Positions 12,801-21,403 of a stretch of DNA of 64,000 nucleotides are shown here, one piece after another. The notes beneath the pieces were generated by a model. The model was given only the letters and a program-made list of their open reading frames with translations. It did not search any database and was not told where the DNA came from. Positions within the stretch are counted from its first letter, which is position 1. Each line of letters starts with the position of its first letter. The DNA is taken from positions 868,001-932,000 of the forward strand of contig CAJNAR010000145.1 of NCBI GenBank assembly GCA_905220665.1, in the 5' to 3' direction. Source of the DNA: Albugo candida. Taxonomy: Eukaryota; Oomycota; Peronosporomycetes; Albuginales; Albuginaceae. A program made the position numbers and the translations under genes.

Positions 12801-13581
12801 ACAAAAAGACGAGAGACTCTAGATAGAATGCAGCCAAACAATAGAAAGGGAACTCACCCTCTCTATGACGCTTTTGAACTCCGAATTTGGGATGGAATAT
12901 AGTGACCGATTTGTTCTGAGAAGGATCGCCCAATTGCTCAAAGACACATTTCGGGTCGAATAATTTTGGATCGATAGTGTGTGGGGCCAAAAAGTGTTCA
13001 CAGACAACGAAAATTTCTGCAGACTCATTTCTTGACGAAAGTGGTTTGGTGGCGCTCACTTTTTTGAATAATTGACGGAAGACCCATAAAAGTGCGTTGT
13101 AATCTTGCGATCGAAATACTTTTGATACAAACGTGGCGCCTTGACCCATAACATCTGCGGCCAATTTGAGCGCGATAAGGGACAATTCGTTTTGCACATA
13201 CGCATCTTTGGAGTATTCAGCACCAACATTAGGCGCTCCATCACATAATACAACATCCGCTTGCCAATTTTGCATCTCTTGACGAATTATTTGTCGGCAT
13301 TTTGAAGTTGTAATATCGCATTGAAATGTCTTCACACCGCGAATTGGACGTATAGGAAGAAGATCGATACCAATGATGATACTTGAGGCCGGCATGTACT
13401 TTGCAGCAACTTGACACCATCCTCCTGGTGCCGCACACAGATCGATGCATACTTTTGCCGTCGAAAGAAAGTCGTACTTTTTGTTCAATTGTATCAACTT
13501 GAAAGCTGAACGAGCTCGGTATCCTTGCTGGCGTGCTAGCAGATAGTATTTATCCTTATCATGCTTCTTTCGTTTTACCAT
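9864..13581 (-). CDS. SPB1: SPB1/FTSJ3 rRNA 2'-O-methyltransferase
   Basis: Five exons, all junctions in frame: 12858-13581, 12462-12646, 12012-12248, 11146-11556, 9864-10925, giving 872 residues. The N-terminal FtsJ/RrmJ domain shows [10 protein letters not shown], the SAM site [21 protein letters not shown] and FVSKVF. The middle ([13 protein letters not shown], then the acidic SVFSL region) and the basic C-terminal SPB1 domain ([24 protein letters not shown]) follow the family order. Yeast SPB1 methylates 25S rRNA in the A-loop and works in 60S assembly. Its introns (211, 213, 455, 220 nt) are far longer than others in the window. The retained frame argues that the gene is functional. Confidence 0.95.
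10926..11145 (-). other. SPB1 intron 4 (220 nt) with three hairpins
   Basis: Intron from GTGAGC (11145) to TTTAG (10926). It contains a 7-bp hairpin with a GGGG loop at 11101-11118, an 8-bp stem closing a larger loop (11044-11051 with 11078-11085), and an 11-position stem with one mismatch at 10993-11022. On the minus strand the last two are separated by a purine-rich stretch containing AAAGGA, which fits ANANNA, and an ACA follows the last. An H/ACA-like layout is possible but unproven. Confidence 0.3.
11557..12011 (-). other. SPB1 intron 3 (455 nt), longest intron resolved here
   Basis: Intron from GTACGC (12011) to CATAG (11557), between exons ending KREKKK and starting DREKKRK, which together match the basic helix of the family. 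No open frame in either orientation resembles a protein. A B-box-like GGTTCGATTGG occurs on the minus strand but lacks the final CC. It is large enough to hold one or two small RNAs; none was identified. Confidence 0.25.
12249..12461 (-). other. SPB1 intron 2 (213 nt)
   Basis: Intron from GTAAGC (12461) to ATAAG (12249), between exons ending DLR and starting VLGKADF. Only weak short hairpins were seen. A sequence one base off a C box and a CTGA near the 3' end are about 155 nt apart, too far for an ordinary C/D RNA. It is listed because its length matches introns 1 and 4. Confidence 0.2.
12647..12857 (-). other. SPB1 intron 1 (211 nt), hairpin-rich
   Basis: Intron from GTGAGT (12857) to ATAG (12647). 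It contains a perfect 10-bp hairpin with a 4-nt loop at 12705-12728, an 8-bp hairpin at 12788-12811 and two short 5-bp hairpins between them. On the transcribed strand an ACA trinucleotide lies about a dozen bases after the 10-bp hairpin. The two-hairpin layout could fit an intron-encoded H/ACA-type RNA, but no guide pocket was established. Confidence 0.3.
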
Positions 13582-13974
13582 TTGGTAGCAAAAGCAAACT
13601 TGCTGACAAAGTTGTGATTACATGCGCTGTGCGCCATTCATTCTTCACGGCATTACAACCAATCAATCCGAAGGCAAGTTATCAGATAGGAAGCCTGTTA
13701 TAAAAGCATGGCGATAGATCGCATGTTAGGCAGCATTATCCATCATAAAGAACCTTACAAAGCAAGATCAGAACAAGAGAGCGAAATGAGCGCAAAGGCG
13801 ATTCAGTATGATAAGAAGGACACCGACTATAAAAAGCTTGTACAAAAATACGCAAGGTGGTACTATCGACCGGGAGAATCGACATATCCATCAGAAACGA
13901 CCGGTGGAATTAGTCGAATCGATTAGAACCGATTATCATTTTGAATTCTTACGGCCGCGTACTACTCGCGCAGT
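13582..13974. other. No recognisable gene
   Basis: Holds the presumed promoter of SPB1 and a short plus-strand open frame (13708-13926, 72 residues) of polar composition with no family resemblance. I see no conserved motif or RNA gene here. Confidence 0.4.
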
Positions 13975-14770
13975 TTACGAACAACTTCAGTGCTGCCGGA
14001 GGTAGTCGCACGCTTGGCACTTCAATTGCTTCTGTGATCCTGGAACCAATCACAACTGCATCGACAGCTTTCCAAGTGCTCTCGGGCCGATAAGCCAAAT
14101 TCCAACGCCAAGGCTTCGACACTCGATCGCGAACTGCACCGAAGTATCAGTGACAATTGTTATTTTTAGCACACTTTACTTTTTTCTATAAATTCGTACA
14201 AATTGGGAGCCGATTCCTTGCGTTCCCAAGTGATACCATTCCAACTGACGCATTAGATTAATCCGTGAGCGATCGAATTGATCACATCGATCCCTTCTTC
14301 CGATGTAATTGGAGGAATCAATGAAATGTGATACAACCCATTTTTTTGGCATACGACTAAATGCGGCAGCTTCTTCGGAACGAACATCGACGATAGTGAA
14401 CCCTCCTGCGCCATCTGCAGTAACGTCCTTACGTAGCGTCGTGTCCCAGTCGTGTCGAAGAAAATTGTTAGTGTCCCATCAATACATTTGGAAATGTGAG
14501 GTCACTTCTTTCGCCTTTCAGACTCTCAAAAGCGCATCTTCCATAGAGATATTATGATCCACTCCACGCTGATGAGCGGGTTGTATGGTCGAGCCATTAG
14601 CGGTAGGTCATATAAACACGTACTTTTCTTGTCCAACGCACTTTCAAAAGAAGAATCCTCACTCAGCGCTAATAAAATATCGACAGTGTCTTCTTTATCC
14701 ACAAATCCACGAGTTAATGCTATAAAAACCGCTCATTGCTCCCGTTTCGCCTTCACGCATGGTCCTTTAT
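13975..14770 (-). pseudogene. Tryptophan synthase alpha-chain relic
   Basis: Minus-strand translation in shifting frames gives ordered pieces of a TrpA domain: TRGFVDKEDTVDILLAL, then ANGSTIQPAHQRGVDHN, ISMEDALLRV, FLRHDWDTTLRKDVTADGAG, GGFTIVDVRSEEAAAF, LYHISLIPPITSEEGIDVIN, ITWERKESAPNLYEFIEKSK and DAVVIGSRITEAIE. The order follows TrpA from the N-terminal barrel strands to the phosphate-binding end. At least two frameshifts and in-frame stops (after LLRV and after AHGLI) break it, and no splice pattern repairs all of them. The beta chain was not found nearby. The parent enzyme converts indole-3-glycerol phosphate to indole. Confidence 0.75.
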
Positions 14771-16250
14771 CGAGAGGCTGTATCAAGAGAATTAGGTCTG
14801 TGATGGATTCATTCGAGATTATTTCAACCGACTCATTTCAATGAATGGTTGCAGGGATAGTTTGATGGAAAATAAGACGAGAATTCGAAGTTATGGTTAT
14901 CACGCCTGAGAAATCGACAAACTTGAATGAGACCAGCGATATGGACGTGCTACAGTGACTCGGACTCTATACGTTGCTGTCACGATTCTCTCTGTCGCTT
15001 TGAAGCGGCGAGCATTTTCGGATGGAAAAGCGACTTCGGACACCGCAAGTGGAGCAAATGAGCTAGAATTGACAGAAGAAGGATAGAAGTATGTAAAAAA
15101 CAAAGCGGATGAAACAGCTCTCTTGCGACAGAGTCGCATGACACTCTAATCGATTAATTCTTATAATGAAAATCGAAACATTTTTTGAGTGATTGGATCC
15201 GAGGGGTATAGTGTAAAAAGTATTGGCGTAGACCATCGCTGACACGCGGTTTGAAGTAGATTCCACCAGTTAGTTACGTCTCCTGCTGCATGAAAGGAGA
15301 GTATTCCTCGGACAAATTGGAAGCGTCAACTGCCACATTCTTCTTCTGTGTTGAGGACATGCTTTTCATGATCGATAAGGTATACTTCGGGACGTCGTGG
15401 ATTCTCTGAATGACAAAAATCCACGGGTAGGAGCTGTGCATTCTTTTAAGTACTCGACTCATGCATCTATAAAGAGTATGTGTTCATAAAGTGAATCCAA
15501 ATGAGAATATGGGAGTACAGCAGAGTCCGAGCAAAATCCATCCAGAAATGCTCGTAGTCGACTTCAACGTGATGTCATTCATTTTCTTGCAAAGCGCAGA
15601 AAAAATGTTCAATACAATATCGCGTATCAATCCAATTTGGTCAACTGATTCTGATTCTGATAACACATGTGGATATAAAGTGACCCAAGCGCGCGCGCCT
15701 GCTGCGAGAAAAATGAGCTGATGCTCGATTAGAAGTAAATACGAGCTCAAAAAATAATCAAACGTTGGACAATTCTCTGAAATAAAAGAATTGAATGATT
15801 TGCCGACGTTCCATCATCATTTTGCCACCAATGCGATGGATTGTGTCACGACTACTTGAAGTTTGCTTTATCCGGTACTACCGATACCGTTGAAGTACAG
15901 AAAGTGTCGCAAGAACCGTTATAAACTGTATGAAAATGGATTTCACTGCATCTTGTTCCGTCTCTTCCAATAAATAACTGACAATGCCTTTTTTTTGTCT
16001 CATTAATGAGCTGCGACTCAAGTCTGCACACACCAGCGACAGCTGTGATCGCTCTATAAAGTCGAGGCTTCATCGTCCATCATCTAAAATACCAACCAAG
16101 TGGTCGCTTGCATGGTCTTTTCCTCCAAAAGGATACGTCAGATTGTTTTCTCGAGTGGATCGCTTTCTGAAAGCGCAGACGACCCACATGTTCGATGAGA
16201 CTCTAACGCATTATTTGAATCGGTGAACGCATGATGAGGTCGAAAAAGTA
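14771..16250. other. Decayed sequence without an intact gene
   Basis: Short open frames occur on the minus strand near 15274-15462 and 15484-15750, with protein-like composition but no recognised family and no convincing splice joining. Other frames are full of stops. Composition resembles neighbouring coding DNA, so this is probably an old gene remnant adjoining the tryptophan synthase relic. Confidence 0.4.
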
Positions 16251-16259
16251 GCGGATAGT

Positions 16260-17510
16260 GATAATACGACTGGAACATTTCACGTATCGAATTAGTTTCA
16301 TTCCTCTGCGAGAACGTGCACTCGCTCATCAAACCGTTACTGACGCAGACCTTCCATCGGTTTCCGAGGCTTCTCCAAGAGAGAAAAACTACGATCGAAA
16401 GATATCTTCAGAATCCTCCAAGAGTGTCGACGAAGCAGTGCATCCTCTTTCGATCAATTCTTCGTTGTAATGACTACGCAGGTTTTTGTGCGCGTCCTCG
16501 ACGACGAAGATGATAATGTTGTGGCAGCCGGTATAAAATATCGCTCGATTGGCGCTGCAGAAAGTTCAAGTGCTACTGAGCTCAGCAGATTGAGTCAAGC
16601 TCAAACTTCACGACGTCGCAAATGCAGCGTTTTTGGATGCGATTGCTGATAATATAATGATGGACTAGTCGCCTATGCGGGTGCTTCATGATGCGGGAAA
16701 GAGCCGTTTCCTGAAAGCATCATCAACTAGCTAGAAAGTCGCATGATTAACTCAAATGCAGACTGCCTGAATCGATCTCGAGCGATTCTACAACTCGCAT
16801 AATTTGTTGGCCGTTAGTGTTTTCTCGATTAGGTTCATTCGTCGGAGAACTCGAATCACTTTTGGGTATTCTTGAAAGACTATTACACGATGTAGATCAG
16901 CATATAGTAAGGCATTGTAGACAGGTGTCGTACGCGCTTTCCAAAAATGAGGGTATGTTTGATCAATGTGATGCTGGGAGCCGACTTGTCAAAGGCCTTG
17001 GACCGATATACCTCCTCTCGATCTGCATCCGATCTCGTTAAATTGATGACAATGTTGGCGGCTCAAGACCCAGATGATATCACTCTATTATGCACAGAAT
17101 CCTTTCGTGTTTTCTGTTTTACTCGTAAGAGTTGTCTCAAAGATTTAATGATGGAATCCTAGACGAATCGAGGCTGGTAGACCCAGGATCAAGGCCTTCA
17201 AGATTAAGTTGCTTTGCTGCTGGATAAACCCGTCGTGGAGCAACAATTGCCAAGATATCGTTTGTGGAGATGTTGGCCAAATTACTTTGTGATGCAGACG
17301 CTCGAGTTCGGGAAATGGCTTTGCATGCCGCCGTCGTCATGAATCAGGTTGGAATAGGTATTTACTCGCTACTGGAACACTTGGACGATGAGGATTCACG
17401 GAGTGGAATCTATTACAAAAGATTGAAGATAAAACTTATTCCGCTGGGGAAGGACCTCATCTCGTTGGGAATAAAAGTTTTCACGTACCAAACTGTTCAT
17501 CACTGAGGCT
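16260..17510 (+). pseudogene. Probable HEAT/TOG-repeat protein relic
   Basis: Plus-strand fragments in different frames show paired-helix repeat character: ELESLLGILERLLHDVD (about 16845), SDLVKLMTMLAAQDPDD (about 17025), then EMLAKLLCDADARVREMALH and YSLLEHLDDEDSRSG (about 17270-17400). The phrase DADARVREMAL is typical of HEAT or TOG repeats. Frames shift and stop repeatedly, and no set of 50-nt introns reconnects them. The parent family is not identified; CLASP- or TOGARAM-like proteins are guesses. Confidence 0.45.
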
Positions 17511-18468
17511 GTTAGACAATGTGTTCATCTGTAGAAGAAGAGCACGGGAAATTGATCTCTGAAGTAAGTTTGCAACACCCTATTCGCCTTCTAGTACCCA
17601 ACCTTAAAAACATACGATAAGATTATCCGTTTGGGGTATAGGATGAGGTAGAGCACACTGGTCGGGCAAAGGAAAAGAAGAGGTTGGAGGTACAGAATTT
17701 GTCACCTGGTTTACGGAAAAAGAGTCCTTACGATTTTGCCACCCGTTGAAAGTATTTTACGTTCGAGCTCGTCAGAAGTACTCGAGTGGAATCCTTTTCT
17801 CGACAGCTTGAATGTTCAAGGGAGCGGCGAGGAGAGTGTGGTGTTTCGATCGATTAAAAATGCGACAAAGTTTGATGCAGAATAGCGGTGAGAAGGTCAA
17901 AGTCGTCCATTTTCGATGAGTACAGCCGCAATGTGTACGCGAGCACGTAGCTCACAGGAAAGTTTATCACTTCCGTGCACGTGAAGGAGCCCTCAAGCAG
18001 CAGAAAGGAAAAGGCAAATTTGTCGCTGGCCACCCTCAAAGGGATGGAAGCAAGACAGCAGAGACCCACAGCTGCTTGAACAAGAGCTCGAATATTTAAC
18101 AAACGTATCAGCTGCTAGAAATAAATCTCCAAATGTTCCCGAGTCTCCACCATTCATGGGCATTAAAGTCCAGTCACAAAGAAGCGGGTATTAAAGTTGT
18201 GGCGTTGTGACGAGAAAAGGAGGCGATATTCGACCAACAATGATCGGTCGAGTTGATCAGACAAATTACATGCAAGGGGGCGAACTGAAGCCTTCTCCAC
18301 AACCAAAAGGCCGAATGTGAACTAATATCACGATGGTTTGCACTTTTCAAATTGGCATGAAATTCTGTGTCAATTGTATTTCTTCTTACAGCTGCAAGAA
18401 TACTCGTACTTCATATCCAACCGCCTACAATTCGTCAAGGGGACCTCTTCCACTTCCCTATAACGGCA
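17511..18468. other. Decayed sequence, no intact gene
   Basis: A plus-strand open stretch around 18040-18190 (LEQELEYLTNVSAARNKSP) looks like a coding fragment but cannot be assigned. The rest is stop-rich on both strands. It ends at the left boundary of the tandem duplication. Confidence 0.4.
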
Positions 18469-18489
18469 CCGCAACCATCTCCACCTACG

Positions 18490-19200
18490 TAGAATTTAGA
18501 CATGACCAGATCAGAATCTTCTTTACCTCTTCTCAATTGGCTTCAAACTCGGCCTTGTCAGCTTCTCGGTTGTCCTCAAGCTAGTTCAAAAAATCTCAAA
18601 CGGTATCGGATTTGGTTTCTTCGTCGTCGTCTTCGATCGTATTGGCCAAGTTCTCGTCGACTTGAGATTGCAGACTATACATGAATCGTCCAGCGCGCAT
18701 CTCTCGTTCCGATCAAACAGGGTTTTTTCGCCATTGCACGTTCACCAAAAGTACGGCAATACGTCGTCAAAGCAGTTTCGCTATCATACAAGGTCGTGAA
18801 ACATTTGCGTCTATCCACTAGAGATAGCAGTCTTAGGTTGATATAGGTCATGGCACCACCGACGGTCACAATCCAATTGCACCGAATCTTTTGATGTCTC
18901 GGATCAAATAGATCGAAAGGGAGATAGATTGATGTTCGTCCATCCAAAAACACACGTATTACTTTCAAGAATGTACAGGGTGGTATAATTCTTTTTGAGT
19001 GTGGAGCTTCTTCCGAAAGTTTGTTTATGCTCTTCCTGCATCGAAGAGTATCGACTTTTTTGTGCTGAGCGTTATGATCACATGCACTTTGTGTTTCTGG
19101 CGGCACAAGCTGCTCTGGTTGGTCAAAAAATCTCGTTTCTTGTTTTCCTGCACATTCACGTCAACTTGTAGGTTATCGATTTGATTAGCTTCAAATAAAT
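18490..19200 (-). pseudogene. Hsp70-family relic (copy 1)
   Basis: Minus-strand pieces match the C-terminal half of an Hsp70: VTVGGAMTYINLR, KCFTTLYDSETALTT and FGERAMAKK (beta-sandwich substrate-binding domain), then in another frame MYSLQSQVDENLANTIEDDD and LEDNREADKAEFEAN (helical lid). An upstream fragment NKKRDFLTNQSS resembles the ATPase-domain helix before the RAL motif. At least three in-frame stops in the lid and several frame changes show it is dead. Whether the parent was cytosolic or ER (BiP) type is unclear. An identical relic lies in copy 2. Confidence 0.75.
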
Positions 19201-19299
19201 CCGCTTGCAGAAGATGTACTTGGGCGATTCGTAAGGCACAAAGTAGCAGAAGAATGCTCGTTCGGCAGCAGAACCGTATTCTGTCGACCCTCACGTCGT

Positions 19300-21403
19300 C
19301 AATAGTATGGGTGTACCAATCTGCTGGTTAAATATGAGGCTGCTACTGCTGATAACTGCAGAAGGTGTGATGATGGTGGAGAAGATCACTCGTTACTAAT
19401 GCAATAATAGAGGTTTCACATCTTCAGGTCATCAAATTGATGCAGTTATTTGTCGAAGTACTTTGTGATAGAAATTTTAGCTTGCAGTGCTTGTAGTGGA
19501 ATTTGGTGAACGAATGGATCAATTATCTTCGTGAATTCTTTCACTTTTAAATAAGATCGTACCAACTTCGACAAAGAATCTGCGATTTCAGCTCAGCTTT
19601 TTCCCGTGGGATCTAAAGCATGTTGTCAATATCGCGATGAAATTGTAGATCCAGAAAAACGTCAAACATATTTATGACGGATGCGTTGTCTACACATGCC
19701 TCTGCCTCATCAATCCGTTTTTCGTACAAGTATGCCTTAATGGTAAGATAAATGAGTGTAATCCTCCAATCAGAAATGAATGGTGATCTGGGATGCCGTG
19801 TTCACTCAATGCGTCGCGCAAGAACGACCTTAAGAATGAGAAATAATCCAAAGCGCTCTATCTGGAACATTGATGTTGATGCCGTCGTGGAATACTACTA
19901 CATGTATTTAATGCCTGTAATTTTATCATGGAAGTTGATGACACCCTCATGTCGTAACTAACGACTTTCAGCTAAGGTGCAAGTTGTAAAAACGATTACA
20001 ACGATTGTAGATCAAAAGCAAGATAGTTAAAAAAGTTTCGACGAAATCATGATGGGATACGTCTGGGCCACATGGAATGTATACCTTTGTCTTGTGAGCC
20101 TTGTACTTCGGTTGCCGTATTGGACGAATACGTTGCACGTGAAGCTATTCGCCATCGCTAACGTTTCGTACTGTACAACGGGAGAACTAAGTAAATGCAT
20201 TCACCCCGTCTCAAGCTAGATTACGGATCGCTGGAAAGGACAGATTGGTAGGACTTCCTGGTTCGCCAAAAAAATGCAGATCAGCCAGTTTAACAACTAC
20301 TCGACGTACGACATCGAAGTCTTTGACTTGGATGTTGAGAGTAGATCATCCGGTGGAGAAACGATCATTCTCCGATTATAGTTTCTAGAACTTGATATTG
20401 TCTACCGCGTTGACATTCCAGTAGTATGATCTTGCACGAAGTCAGAACCCACGGGTGTCAAAAAGCTCCATGTTTGCCTCTTATGTTGGGTATATACTGA
20501 AAAGGTACTGAAATGTTCTCTTCTTTTATTCCTGTAGAAGTCGCCTCTTTCAATCATGATGATAACACCCACAATCCAGGCCATCCTTCCAAGATACTAC
20601 TGAAAGCCTTCATGAAGTTTCGCTGTTATGCTCAAATGATTGACCTCGGCCGTATATATCCTATTACATATTAATCCATTAAAATCATGCTGCCTAGGGA
20701 CTATGCGGTTATTTCTGCGTGCGATCACTTTATTTTGCTGCTACACAAGACGAAGTAACAGCTGAGAGTGCTGCGGCTTTCAATCTTGGGTGCAGTGGTG
20801 ACATCGTGATTTTAAGATTTTATGAAATGGTCCTCAACATCAAGTTGTCTCGCAGTACTGAATACAACGGATACCTTTTTCCATATTGCTGAAAATGCGT
20901 CTGCGTTTTGATGTCAACGTTATACGGATTGGGTTTGAGTCCTTCGTGCAGTAGTAAACTGATTGAATTGAGTTTCAATTTGAGAGCGCAACGAAAAATA
21001 AGGTGTGTGGGAATGCTTTAGTTGAAGTAGATGAACTAATAAGCTTTGTTCGAGTCAGATTCTTTGCGCTGCTCTGAGCAAACCCCATCCAAAAATTCGG
21101 TCACCCGAGGCTCGTCTTGTGTCATTTTATTTACGTGACGTATTCTGTGACAATCACGACGACACCAATAGTCATGCCATTTGACACCGGAATGGGCTAG
21201 TACACTCCAATTTCAAAGAAACAAGCACAAAGGTGCTCCGAACAAAGTTTATAGTCATAGAAGACAATGACCATTGATTATGCGAAGCAAAAATGAAGAT
21301 GCAAGTTCAAATGGCTCAATGAACGACCTGACCAATTTCTGTTGCTGTGTCCTACACTTTTCCGGACTTTGAACCAAAATATTGCTACAGACTTACCCGC
21401 AGT
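19300..21403. other. Gene-less part of duplication unit, copy 1
   Basis: About 2.1 kb between the Hsp70 relic and the CRN stop. Only short open frames occur. A minus-strand stretch near 19690-19750 reads IKAYLYEKRIDEAEACVD, reminiscent of a TPR-like helix pair, but stops follow at once. No RNA gene, repeat array or transposon end was seen. Confidence 0.4.
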
